Shown in pieces: positions 54,474 to 64,000 of a DNA stretch of 64,000 bases. How positions within the stretch are numbered: position 1 is the stretch's first letter; each line of letters begins with the position of its first letter. The notes under the pieces were generated by a model. That model did not search any database. It saw only the letters and a list, made by a program, of their open reading frames with translations, and was not told where the DNA came from. Made by a program: the position numbers and the translations under genes. Source of the DNA: Pseudomonas sp. ACN8 (lineage in GTDB: Bacteria > Pseudomonadota > Gammaproteobacteria > Pseudomonadales > Pseudomonadaceae); assembly GCF_002303925.1 (NCBI RefSeq), contig NZ_MRCS01000005.1, forward strand, positions 1-64,000, written 5' to 3'.

Positions 54474-55955
54474 TTACTCGAACCAGTGGGCTCGGGCGGC
54501 CATGATCAACTTGCCGGCACGATCATCGTCAATGCCGTCGATGTCGAGCAGGTCGTCAATAGACTGCTCGGCCAGGTCTTCGCGGGTAATTACGCCGCGC
54601 ACCGCCAGTTCCATCGCCAAATCCTTGTCCATACCCTCAAGCGAGAGCAGGTCTTCGGCCGGATGGGCGTCTGCCAGCTTTTCCTCAGTAGCGATGGCTT
54701 TGGTCAACAAACGATCCTTGGCACGAGCGCGAAGCTCGTTGACGGTTTCTTCGTCAAAGCCGTCGATGTTGAGCATTTCTTCCAACGGTACGTAGGCAAT
54801 CTCTTCCAGGCTGGTGAAGCCTTCATCTACCAGCACCTGTGCGAGGTCTTCGTCGACTTCCAGCTCGTCGATGAAGTTGCGCAGGATGTCGCCGGTTTCT
54901 GCTTGCTGCTTAGCCTGGATGTCCGATTCGGTCATCACGTTCAGGGTCCAGCCAGTCAACTGGCTAGCCAGACGCACGTTCTGACCACCGCGACCGATGG
55001 CCTGAGCCAGATTGTCTGCGCCAACGGCGATGTCCATTGCGTGGGCATCTTCGTCAACGATAATTGCCGCAACCTCGGCCGGGGACATGGCGTTGATCAC
55101 GAATTGAGCCGGGTTGTCGTCCCACAGAACGATGTCAACACGCTCACCGCCCAACTCACCCGACACTGCCTGGACGCGCGAACCGCGCATACCGATGCAA
55201 GCGCCCTGCGGGTCGATGCGTTTGTCCTTGGAGCGAACGGCGATCTTGGCACGCGAACCCGGATCACGGGACGCAGCCATCACTTCGATCAGGCCTTCGG
55301 CAATTTCCGGCACTTCGATGCGGAACAACTCGATCAGCATTTCCGGCGCGGTACGCGACAGGATCAGCTGCGGGCCGCGGTTCTCGGTGCGGATTTCCTT
55401 GAGCAGCGCACGCAGACGCACGCCAACCCGGAAAGTTTCGCGAGAAATGATGTCTTCACGGGCCAGCAACGCTTCAGCGTTGTTGCCCAGATCAACGATC
55501 ACGTTGTCGCGGGTGACTTTTTTCACGGTGCCGGAGATGATTTCACCCAGGCGTTCGCGGTAAGCGTCAACAACCTGAGCGCGCTCGGCTTCGCGAACTT
55601 TCTGCACAATGACTTGCTTGGCAGTCTGTGCAGCGATACGGCCGAATTCGATGGACTCGATCTTCTCTTCTACGACGTCACCGACCTTGGCGCCAGGATG
55701 CGTTTCGGCAACCTTGCTCGGCCAGGTTTCGATGGCCGGATCGTCCAGGTCTGCTTCTTCGACGACCGTCCAGCGACGGAATGTCTCGTAAGCACCGGTG
55801 TGGCGATTGATTTCCACACGCAGATCAACTTCGTCTTCGAAACGCTTTTTGGTAGCAGTGGCCAGGGCCAGCTCCAGCGCTTCAAAAATCACGTTTGCCG
55901 GTACGCCCTTTTCATTGGATACCGACTCAACAACCAGCAGTACTTCTTTGCTCAT
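54474..55955 (-). CDS. nusA: Transcription termination/antitermination factor NusA
   Basis: A 493-residue RNA polymerase-binding factor with an N-terminal polymerase domain (1-130), S1 (about 133-200), two KH domains (about 230-345; [24 protein letters not shown]) and two acidic C-terminal repeats (about 360-493). ATG 55955 gives the conserved start [19 protein letters not shown]; the upstream frame to 55976 lacks conservation. Confidence 0.97.
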   Translation of the reverse strand: MSKEVLLVVESVSNEKGVPANVIFEALELALATATKKRFEDEVDLRVEINRHTGAYETFRRWTVVEEADLDDPAIETWPSKVAETHPGAKVGDVVEEKIESIEFGRIAAQTAKQVIVQKVREAERAQVVDAYRERLGEIISGTVKKVTRDNVIVDLGNNAEALLAREDIISRETFRVGVRLRALLKEIRTENRGPQLILSRTAPEMLIELFRIEVPEIAEGLIEVMAASRDPGSRAKIAVRSKDKRIDPQGACIGMRGSRVQAVSGELGGERVDIVLWDDNPAQFVINAMSPAEVAAIIVDEDAHAMDIAVGADNLAQAIGRGGQNVRLASQLTGWTLNVMTESDIQAKQQAETGDILRNFIDELEVDEDLAQVLVDEGFTSLEEIAYVPLEEMLNIDGFDEETVNELRARAKDRLLTKAIATEEKLADAHPAEDLLSLEGMDKDLAMELAVRGVITREDLAEQSIDDLLDIDGIDDDRAGKLIMAARAHWFE

Positions 55956-56014
55956 CGTACGCCTCGCCTTTCGCAAGCCATTGGATCCGCGGGATCCGCA
56001 GTATCTGGCACGCC

Positions 56015-56473
56015 TCAGTCAAAACTGGGAATAATGTTGGCCTTGTCGATCATATCGATCGGCAACAGGAACTCATGGTCTTCTACCTGCACCACGACAT
56101 CCTGCTCTTCTACGCCGCGCAGAAGGCCCTGAAAGTTGCGTCGTCCTTCAAAAGGCGAGCGCAGCTTGATCTTCACTTGTTCACCGGCAAATTTTGCAAA
56201 CTGCTCAAGAGTGAACAGAGGGCGTTCCATGCCAGGCGAGGAAACTTCAAGGGTGTACTCAACGGAGATTGGATCTTCAACATCCAGCACACCGCTGATC
56301 TGGCGGCTGACGATGGCGCAATCGTCCACCAGCACGCCGCCTTCTTTATCGATATAAACGCGCAACATCGAGTGACGACCCTGAGCCGAAAACTCGATAC
56401 CCCAGCATTCATAGCCTAGGGCCACGACCACCGGGGCCAGCAAGGCCTGCAACTCTTCTAGCTTGCTCGACAC
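56015..56473 (-). CDS. rimP: Ribosome maturation factor RimP
   Basis: A 152-residue 30S assembly factor with the RimP N-terminal alpha-beta domain ([43 protein letters not shown]) and a C-terminal SH3-like barrel. GTG 56473 is the start, after GGGGGTTCAG. It heads the rimP-nusA-infB-rbfA-truB unit, 59 bp before nusA. A short palindromic ATGCATATGC-like tract at about 56486-56508 precedes it. Confidence 0.96.
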   Translation of the reverse strand: MSSKLEELQALLAPVVVALGYECWGIEFSAQGRHSMLRVYIDKEGGVLVDDCAIVSRQISGVLDVEDPISVEYTLEVSSPGMERPLFTLEQFAKFAGEQVKIKLRSPFEGRRNFQGLLRGVEEQDVVVQVEDHEFLLPIDMIDKANIIPSFD

Positions 56474-56510
56474 CTGAACCCCCTAGTGCATGTATGTGCA
56501 TGCTATGCAA

Positions 56511-56536
56511 AATAAAAAAATGGGCGAAACGCCCAT
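56511..56536 (-). terminator. Terminator between tRNA-fMet and rimP
   Basis: ATGGGCG and CGCCCAT pair across a 3-base loop and are followed on the minus strand by a run of T residues. It backs up the first tRNA terminator; transcripts for rimP must start after it or read through. Confidence 0.88.
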
Positions 56537-56581
56537 CCTTGAAACGCCGTCGAACAGCGGCGTTGAAAGTGTCCAGCTAAC

Positions 56582-56603
56582 AAAAAGCCCCTTAAAAGGG
56601 GCT
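56582..56603 (-). terminator. Terminator directly after tRNA-fMet
   Basis: AGCCCCTT and AAGGGGCT pair across AA and run into TTTTTG on the minus strand, 9 bp beyond the tRNA end. Confidence 0.85.
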
Positions 56604-56611
56604 CCTTAAAC

Positions 56612-56688
<77 letters not shown>

Positions 56689-56753
56689 ACAAAGCTGGGG
56701 CGGAAGTATACGACCGATCCCCTACAGGGTCAATGTAACCTTCCACCTGCAAG

Positions 56754-56774
56754 AAAGCCCGCAACAGCGGGCTC
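56754..56774 (-). terminator. Weak hairpin after tRNA-Leu
   Basis: AGCCCGC and GCGGGCT pair across a 4-base loop, followed by TTTC on the minus strand. It is probably a processing or partial termination site between the two tRNAs. Confidence 0.45.
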
Positions 56775-56785
56775 TCCTGACTAAT

Positions 56786-56871
56786 TGGTACCGAGAAGGG
56801 GACTCGAACCCCTACACCCTATGGGCACAACCACCTCAAGGTTGCGTGTCTACCAATTCCACCACCTCGGC
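56786..56871 (-). tRNA. tRNA-Leu (GAG)
   Basis: An 86-nt class II tRNA with encoded CCA: acceptor GCCGAGG, anticodon loop TTGAGGT (anticodon GAG), a long variable arm TGCCCATAGGGTGT and T-arm GGGGTTCGAGTCCCC. It follows secG, as in E. coli. Confidence 0.97.
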
Positions 56872-56893
56872 AATACTACGTTTGAAACCCTTC

Positions 56894-57277
56894 TTACTTC
56901 TGCTCTTGAGCTGGAGGCACGTCAGTCGCTGGAGTAGCCGACTTTTGCTCTTGAAGCACCGGGACATCATCAGAAGCCGGTTGTTGCTTTGGAACTTCCA
57001 GTACCGCTGGATTTGGGAGACCTACTTGAGTCAGCTGGTGAGCCTTCTCTTTAGCAAAGTAACCTAACCCCAAGCTGGTTATGAAAAAACCTGCGGCAAG
57101 TATAGCAGTAAACTTACTAAGAAAGGTAGAGGAACCTTGGCTTCCGAACACAGTATTTGAAGCACCTGCTCCGAAAGACGCGCCAGCATCCGCACCTTTA
57201 CCCTGCTGCAGCAAAACCAGAGCCACTACGCCCAATGCACCCAGCAGATGAAAAACGACTACGACTGTTTCCAGCAT
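56894..57277 (-). CDS. secG: Preprotein translocase subunit SecG
   Basis: A 127-residue SecYEG subunit with two membrane helices (about residues 3-22 and 56-74) joined by the conserved loop [18 protein letters not shown] Pro/Gln/Ala-rich C-terminal tail ([16 protein letters not shown]) is longer than in E. coli. ATG 57277 gives the conserved [12 protein letters not shown] start. It is 4 bp after tpiA, and tRNA-Leu follows at 56871. Confidence 0.95.
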   Translation of the reverse strand: MLETVVVVFHLLGALGVVALVLLQQGKGADAGASFGAGASNTVFGSQGSSTFLSKFTAILAAGFFITSLGLGYFAKEKAHQLTQVGLPNPAVLEVPKQQPASDDVPVLQEQKSATPATDVPPAQEQK

Positions 57278-57281
57278 TTTT

Positions 57282-58037
57282 TCAGTTTCCCGCGGCGCGA
57301 CAGATCGCACCGAACTCATCTGCATTCAGGGAAGCCCCACCAATGAGGCCCCCATCGATATCCGGCATGCCGAACAGTTCGACCGCATTGGCCGCCTTCA
57401 CGCTGCCGCCGTATAGAAGCCGCACACCTTGTGCGACTTCAGAATTCTCTGCCGCCAACTGGGCGCGAATGGCTGCGTGCACATCCTGCGCCTGTTGCGG
57501 CGTTGCAGTCAGCCCGGTACCAATGGCCCAGACCGGCTCGTAAGCGATCACTGCCTTGGCAAAGGCACCGACACCCAGCTCCTCGATGATACTGCCCAGC
57601 TGACGCGAGACAACCTCAAGAGTTTTTCCGGCTTCACGCTGCTCAAGGGTTTCCCCTATGCACAACACCGGAATCAAGCCACATGCCTGTGCCGCTGCGA
57701 ACTTGCGGATCAGCACTGCGTCCTGCTCGCCCATGATCTGGCGGCGCTCGGAGTGCCCGACAAGCACCAGGGAACAACCTGCATCCACCAACTGACTCGG
57801 TGCAACTTCACCGGTCAACGCACCTTGTCCGGATTCCACCGCAGAATTCTGCGCGCCGACCGAAATCGACTTTCCTTCCAGGCCATCAATCACTTGATTG
57901 ATATGCAGGAAAGGCGGGAATACCGCGACATCAACACTGCTCGGCAAGGCCAAGTCACGAAGGCCGTTGATCAGCTCAGCGACGCTGGCGCGGGTACCGT
58001 GCATCTTCCAGTTACCAGCTACCATAGGGCGACGCAT
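57282..58037 (-). CDS. tpiA: Triosephosphate isomerase
   Basis: A 251-residue TIM barrel that interconverts dihydroxyacetone phosphate and glyceraldehyde-3-phosphate. Catalytic Lys11 (GNWKMHG), His95 (LVGHSERR) and Glu167 ([11 protein letters not shown]) are present. It lies between glmM and secG, as in other pseudomonads. Confidence 0.97.
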   Translation of the reverse strand: MRRPMVAGNWKMHGTRASVAELINGLRDLALPSSVDVAVFPPFLHINQVIDGLEGKSISVGAQNSAVESGQGALTGEVAPSQLVDAGCSLVLVGHSERRQIMGEQDAVLIRKFAAAQACGLIPVLCIGETLEQREAGKTLEVVSRQLGSIIEELGVGAFAKAVIAYEPVWAIGTGLTATPQQAQDVHAAIRAQLAAENSEVAQGVRLLYGGSVKAANAVELFGMPDIDGGLIGGASLNADEFGAICRAAGN

Positions 58038-58103
58038 GCTGTACCTCGTCGGTCAAAGTGGGCGCAGATGTTACCCAACACAATCATGGCTGGCAAGCCG
58101 AAT

Positions 58104-59441
58104 TCAGGCAGAAACTTCAGTAACCAGTTTTGCCAGCTCTTCGGCATAGCCGCGAACCTGCGTTTCGTCTTCGCCTTCGACCATCACACGCACCAGTGGT
58201 TCGGTTCCGGACTTGCGCAACAGCACACGCCCCCGACCTGCCATGGCCTTGGTCACACGCTCACTGGCCTCCTTGACCGACGGATGATCGAGAGGACTTG
58301 CGCCGCCACCGAATCGCACATTGATCAACACCTGAGGGCACTTGCGTAGCGCCTGCCGGGATTGCGCCAGACCATCGCCACGCGATTGCAGCGCCATCAA
58401 CACCTGCAGCGCCGCAATGATTGCATCACCCGTGGTGGTGTGACTGAAGCATACGATGTGCCCGGAGTTTTCACCCCCCACGATCCAGTTGCGCTCCAGC
58501 AGCTCGGCAATGACATAGCGATCGCCGACGTTGGCACGCACCAATGGAATGCCCAGGTCCGCCAGGGCCAGTTCCAGCCCCAGGTTACTCATCAGGGTTC
58601 CGACCACACCGCCCTGCAGCCTGTCGCGCTCATGCAGATCACGGGCAATGATGAACAGCAATTCGTCGCCATCCACCACCGCACCGGTGTGATCGACCAT
58701 CTGAACGCGGTCACCGTCACCATCGAAGGCAATACCCAGATCGGCCTGCTCGGCCACAACGGCAGCCTGCAGCGCCCCCATATGGGTCGAACCGCAATTG
58801 TCGTTGATATTCAAACCATTCGGCTGCGCCGACAGCACGACGACTTCAGCGCCCAACTCGCGAAACACACTCGGTGCCACTTTGTAGGTCGCACCGTGAG
58901 CGCAATCGATGACGATTTTCAGGCCCGAGAAGCTGGTGCCGGTCGGCACGCTGCTCTTGCAGAATTCGATATAGCGTCCCGACGCATCGTTGATTCGCGA
59001 GACCTTGCCGATCTTGCTCGACTCCACCACGGTCATTGGCGTATCGAGCAACTCTTCAATCATCAGTTCGACTTCATCCGGGAGCTTGGTGCCCTTACCG
59101 GAGAAGAACTTGATGCCGTTGTCATCATGGGGATTGTGCGACGCACTGATCACGATGCCAGCCTCGGCATGGAAAGTGCGCGTCAGATAGGCGATAGCCG
59201 GAGTCGGCATCGGCCCCAGCAGCATCACATCGGCACCTGCCGACGTCAGGCCCGCCTCGAGCGCCGACTCAAACATGTAGCCGGAAATTCGGGTGTCCTT
59301 GCCGACCAGCACCTTGCAGGCGCCCATCTTGCGAAAAGCCATGCCAGCAGCCCAGCCGAGCTTGAGCATGAAATCAGGAGTAATCGGGTATTGACCCACC
59401 CGACCACGAATACCGTCGGTACCAAAATATTTCCTAGTCAT
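58104..59441 (-). CDS. glmM: Phosphoglucosamine mutase GlmM
   Basis: This 445-residue enzyme converts glucosamine-6-phosphate to glucosamine-1-phosphate for UDP-GlcNAc, peptidoglycan and LPS. Phosphoserine Ser101 lies in [13 protein letters not shown], the metal loop is DGDGDR, and the C-terminal phosphate loop is [18 protein letters not shown] precedes the ATG. It follows folP by 16 bp. Confidence 0.97.
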   Translation of the reverse strand: MTRKYFGTDGIRGRVGQYPITPDFMLKLGWAAGMAFRKMGACKVLVGKDTRISGYMFESALEAGLTSAGADVMLLGPMPTPAIAYLTRTFHAEAGIVISASHNPHDDNGIKFFSGKGTKLPDEVELMIEELLDTPMTVVESSKIGKVSRINDASGRYIEFCKSSVPTGTSFSGLKIVIDCAHGATYKVAPSVFRELGAEVVVLSAQPNGLNINDNCGSTHMGALQAAVVAEQADLGIAFDGDGDRVQMVDHTGAVVDGDELLFIIARDLHERDRLQGGVVGTLMSNLGLELALADLGIPLVRANVGDRYVIAELLERNWIVGGENSGHIVCFSHTTTGDAIIAALQVLMALQSRGDGLAQSRQALRKCPQVLINVRFGGGASPLDHPSVKEASERVTKAMAGRGRVLLRKSGTEPLVRVMVEGEDETQVRGYAEELAKLVTEVSA

Positions 59442-59457
59442 AAATGCTCCATGATTC

Positions 59458-60309
59458 TTATTCGGCTGATTCCACTGCGGCGATCATTCTCACCACATCC
59501 ACTGTTTCGGCCACGTCATGGACGCGCAAAATACGCGCGCCCTTCTGCACAGCCAGGGCCGCGAGAGCAAGACCGCCATACAAGCGCTCTCCGACCGGCC
59601 GGTTCAAGGCCTGACCTATCATGCTCTTGCGCGAAACGCCCACCAGAAGTGGCCGCCCAAAGGCATGCAGGGCTTCCATATGCTTGAACAAGCTTAGATT
59701 GTGCTGCAAGGTTTTGGCGAAGCCAAAGCCGGGGTCAAGAATGACCCGCTCAGCCGGAATGCCCACCAAAGAACACTGATGCAGGCGCTCAGCGAGAAAC
59801 TCGCCGACTTCCCTTGTGACATCCTGATACTGCGGATTGTCCTGCATATCGCCCGGCTCGCCCAGCATATGCATCAGGCAGACCGGCAGGCCGGTGGCCG
59901 CTGCAGCATCCAGGGCACCATCGCGACGCAACGAACGCACGTCATTGATCAACCCGGCACCCAGGCGCGCGGCTTCTCGCATGACGGCTGGCGTTGAGGT
60001 GTCGACCGATATGATCACATCCAGCTCGCGGCTGATGCGCTCGACGATGGGAGCTACGCGCTCCAGCTCTTCGAGTGGCGATACGACCCTGGCTCCGGGG
60101 CGGGTGGATTCTCCACCGACGTCGATCAGCGTCGCACCGGCCACCACCATGGCTTCGGCGTGGCGCATGGCCGCGTCGAGCTGGCTGTATTGGCCACCAT
60201 CGGAGAAAGAATCAGGGGTGACGTTGAGAATACCCATGACATGCGTCTGGGCCAAATCAAGAACCCGGTTGCCGCAAGGCAACCGGGTCGAGGACTGAAC
60301 AGAAGTCAT
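59458..60309 (-). CDS. folP: Dihydropteroate synthase FolP
   Basis: This 283-residue TIM-barrel enzyme of folate synthesis is the target of sulfonamides. Motifs are [15 protein letters not shown] (near residue 25), [11 protein letters not shown] and DPGFGFAKT. It starts 8 bp after the ftsH stop, in the conserved ftsH-folP-glmM order. Confidence 0.97.
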   Translation of the reverse strand: MTSVQSSTRLPCGNRVLDLAQTHVMGILNVTPDSFSDGGQYSQLDAAMRHAEAMVVAGATLIDVGGESTRPGARVVSPLEELERVAPIVERISRELDVIISVDTSTPAVMREAARLGAGLINDVRSLRRDGALDAAAATGLPVCLMHMLGEPGDMQDNPQYQDVTREVGEFLAERLHQCSLVGIPAERVILDPGFGFAKTLQHNLSLFKHMEALHAFGRPLLVGVSRKSMIGQALNRPVGERLYGGLALAALAVQKGARILRVHDVAETVDVVRMIAAVESAE

Positions 60310-60317
60310 TTCAAACC

Positions 60318-62228
<1,911 letters not shown>

Positions 62229-62427
62229 ATCGTTCAATTAACTACCCTCTGAAGCAAGCTCCGCTACTGACGCGCGCTTCGCATGATATTCACCGGCCTA
62301 ACTTACTACATTACCTACAACTTGGCAGGCGCCGTCTGTAACCCTTTGTGAAACACTTCCTACACAATATTCGCTAATTCTGACAAGGCGTAATACAAAA
62401 AACCTATCACCCTGATCGAAAATTCAC

Positions 62428-63060
62428 TCAACCCTCACTGCGTCCGCGGAAACCGCGACCCAGCAGGTACTGTTCGCGAGAACGGTCGCGCGATGAGGTC
62501 GGCTTGCGCATCTGCACCTTCTCGAACTGCTGGCGAACGCTCTTGTGGAACTCGTCGAAGCCTTCGCCCTGGAAGATCTTGATCAAAAAATCACCACCGG
62601 GCTTGAGCACCCGAGTCGAAAGATCCAGTGCCAACTCGCACAGGAACATCGCTCGCGGCATGTCCACGGCCGGTAATCCACTCATATTGGGGGCCATGTC
62701 GGAAATCACAAGGTCTACTTCCTTATTTCCGACGGCATCGAGGATCTGGGCCAGTACGGCATCCTCGGTAAAGTCGCCCTGAATGAAGGTGACGTCCGGG
62801 ATGCTGTCCATTTCCAGAATGTCAGAAGCGATCAGTGTGCCCTGCCCACCAATCAGACGACTGGTCACCTGGGACCAACCACCCGGGGCCGCACCAAGGT
62901 CGATTACGCTCATGCCCGGGCGGATCAGACGATCCTTTTCCTGGATCTCCAGCAGTTTGTAGCTGGCGCGGGAACGGTACCCGTCTTTTTGTGCCATTTT
63001 GACGAATGGGTCGTTGAAATGTTCTTTCAGCCAGTTAAGGCTTGTCTTGGAACGGGCCAC
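62428..63060 (-). CDS. rlmE: 23S rRNA 2'-O-ribose U2552 methyltransferase RlmE
   Basis: A 210-residue SAM-dependent FtsJ/RrmJ enzyme that methylates U2552 in late 50S assembly. The K-D-K-E tetrad is visible: Lys35, Asp121 ([11 protein letters not shown]), Lys161 (LIKIFQGEG) and Glu196. The SAM loop is [11 protein letters not shown]. The start is GTG 63060 after GAGG. It lies upstream of ftsH across a 190-bp gap with no other gene. Confidence 0.96.
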   Translation of the reverse strand: MARSKTSLNWLKEHFNDPFVKMAQKDGYRSRASYKLLEIQEKDRLIRPGMSVIDLGAAPGGWSQVTSRLIGGQGTLIASDILEMDSIPDVTFIQGDFTEDAVLAQILDAVGNKEVDLVISDMAPNMSGLPAVDMPRAMFLCELALDLSTRVLKPGGDFLIKIFQGEGFDEFHKSVRQQFEKVQMRKPTSSRDRSREQYLLGRGFRGRSEG

Positions 63061-63165
63061 GGGCCACCTCGAAAATAAAACGGGTCGTGATTAACTGGGC
63101 GGTCCCGGACTCGCTCGGGTAAACTGGCCGCCGCTTTTTACAAGATCAGACGCAGGGGTCAGATT

Positions 63166-63474
63166 ATGCCGCTCACTCAAGAGCAGAAGAAACAGTACAA
63201 ATCCATTGGCCACCATCTGAAACCGGTTTTGATTGTGGCAGACAATGGTTTGACTGAAGGTGTGTTAGCCGAACTCGAACGCGCATTGGCGGATCACGAG
63301 CTGATCAAGATCAAGCTCAACATCCTCGATCGCGAATCGCGCCTGGCGTCCATTGCAGAGCTCTGCAAGGTCGGCAAAGCGGATCTGGTCCAGGTCATCG
63401 GCAAGATGGCACTGATCTACCGCAAGAACTTCAGCGTCAACAAGCAGCTGTCGAACGTCCATCGCTTCAAGTGA
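63166..63474 (+). CDS. yhbY: CRM-domain RNA-binding protein YhbY
   Basis: A 102-residue single CRS1/YhbY domain (LTQEQKKQYKSIGHHLKPVL, a VADNGL loop, GKMALIYRKN near the end). The E. coli protein associates with pre-50S particles. It is divergent from rlmE, the usual arrangement. AGGGG precedes the ATG. Confidence 0.93.
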   Translation: MPLTQEQKKQYKSIGHHLKPVLIVADNGLTEGVLAELERALADHELIKIKLNILDRESRLASIAELCKVGKADLVQVIGKMALIYRKNFSVNKQLSNVHRFK

Positions 63475-63483
63475 TGGCAAGGG

Positions 63484-63888
63484 TCAAGGGTGTGCTTCGC
63501 GCACCCTGCCACTCCACCCCGGCATCGGCTGCAACACCAGCACCAGCCCGGAAAAGCCCAGGACAAGATAGCTGAACACCTGCCAACGATCGGCATCCGG
63601 CCAGCCGAAACGCACCGCGAAGTACATCGCGCACGCACACAGCGACATCAACAGCAGCTGCCCGCGAATATCCCGCCATAGACTGGCAAGGCCCTCGGCC
63701 TTAACCAGCACCAAAGCCTGAAAAATCACACACGCCGTAGCGAATCCCGTTACCAGCGTATTGAGCATGCCTGCGATTTCGTCGATCAGCAGCGGCGCCA
63801 GGCCAATTCGCCCCAGCACCGGCAGCAGACCGATTTGCAACAGCCACAGGCCGCCGACCCACAACATCTGGGTCAGTTGCCAAAGCAT
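63484..63888 (-). CDS. DUF4149-type small membrane protein
   Basis: A 134-residue protein with four hydrophobic segments (about residues 8-28, 45-65, 80-98 and 105-122), so an inner-membrane protein. It matches the DUF4149 group usually found after greA in Pseudomonas; the function is unknown. ATG 63888 is chosen; an upstream TTG at 63939 would overlap the greA end by 23 bp and adds a charged, unlikely N terminus. It converges with yhbY, with 9 bp between the stops. Confidence 0.8.
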   Translation of the reverse strand: MLWQLTQMLWVGGLWLLQIGLLPVLGRIGLAPLLIDEIAGMLNTLVTGFATACVIFQALVLVKAEGLASLWRDIRGQLLLMSLCACAMYFAVRFGWPDADRWQVFSYLVLGFSGLVLVLQPMPGWSGRVREAHP

Positions 63889-63916
63889 GGCGCCCGCACG
63901 AAGCGGGCGCCAACCT

Positions 63917-64000
63917 TCAGATGTGACGAACTTCGACAATCTCGTACTCGATAACGCCGCCAGGCGTTTTCACGGCGACCACATCACCCTCTTCCTTGGC
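63917..64000 (-). CDS. greA: 3' end of transcription elongation factor GreA
   Basis: The last 27 codons read AKEEGDVVAVKTPGGVIEYE and then IVEVRHI, the characteristic GreA C terminus of the polymerase-contacting domain. The remainder lies beyond the window. GreA rescues backtracked RNA polymerase. Confidence 0.9.
   Translation of the reverse strand, partial: AKEEGDVVAVKTPGGVIEYEIVEVRHI

Noticed and set aside
62395..62420. Possible rlmE terminator (ATCA/TGAT stem with T-run)
   Set aside because: Four base pairs are too few to call, although a T-run follows on the minus strand.
62238..62427. Sigma32 heat-shock promoter for ftsH
   Set aside because: A CTTGTC is present but no CCCCAT-like -10 element follows at the right distance.

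Overview
The window looks like chromosomal core sequence of a fluorescent Pseudomonas (P. fluorescens group). The basis is protein content that matches Pseudomonas families throughout (RoxSR, the OprD-type porin OpdP, PiuA/PiuC, a fused EIIA-HPr-EI FruB, AmpDE), high-GC codon use, and twelve copies of the REP-doublet palindromes (GAGCGAGCTTGCTCGCGA type) typical of this group. I see no prophage, insertion sequence, CRISPR array, toxin-antitoxin pair or defence island. Calls rest on reading translations and motifs; no database search was run.

Layout. 1-4.9 kb: on the minus strand an SbmA/YddA-like ABC transporter and the redox two-component pair roxS-roxR, then a plus-strand SIMPL-domain periplasmic protein. 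5.0-16.1 kb: a dipeptide uptake cluster with three DppA-type binding proteins, an OpdP-like porin, two permeases and two ATPases (dppBCDF). 16.3-18.5 kb: a small secreted acidic protein and release factor 3 (prfC). 18.9-22.4 kb: an OpuC-type osmoprotectant ABC transporter in the order permease, binding protein, permease, ATPase-CBS. 22.4-24.2 kb: a long leader holding a terminator that may be switchable, then ornithine decarboxylase (speC). 24.4-31.1 kb: a divergent iron block (Sel1 protein and piuC to the left, TonB receptor piuA to the right, with Fur-like boxes between) followed by a PepSY/flavodoxin-reductase fusion. 31.3-32.8 kb: a PhoD-type phosphatase. 33.0-40.6 kb: the fructose PTS operon fruBKA with divergent fruR and a TatD nuclease. 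40.8-45.8 kb: a chemoreceptor with a FliA-type promoter, then a DUF1631-like gene with ampD and ampE. 46.1-47.6 kb: nadC, a small unknown gene and tRNA-Thr. 47.7-64.0 kb: on the minus strand the conserved chain greA, DUF4149 gene, rlmE, ftsH, folP, glmM, tpiA, secG, tRNA-Leu, tRNA-fMet, rimP, nusA, infB, rbfA, truB, rpsO, pnp, with yhbY on the plus strand.

How the parts work together. OpdP would pass small peptides through the outer membrane, the three DppA proteins would present them to DppBC, and DppDF would drive import. PiuA, PiuC and the PepSY reductase form a plausible iron-siderophore uptake and reduction set under Fur. FruB, FruA and FruK import and phosphorylate fructose, and FruR can be matched to a near-consensus operator at 38693-38704. 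AmpD limits muropeptide signalling to AmpR. The last 16 kb is the translation and RNA-processing supercluster, with leader hairpins at rpsO and pnp that fit known autoregulation.

Nothing here is clearly a new biological system. The signals most worth a second look are the speC leader (mutually exclusive hairpins plus a short ORF), the two length classes of REP doublet, the FliA promoter on the chemoreceptor gene, and the small acidic secreted protein beside prfC.
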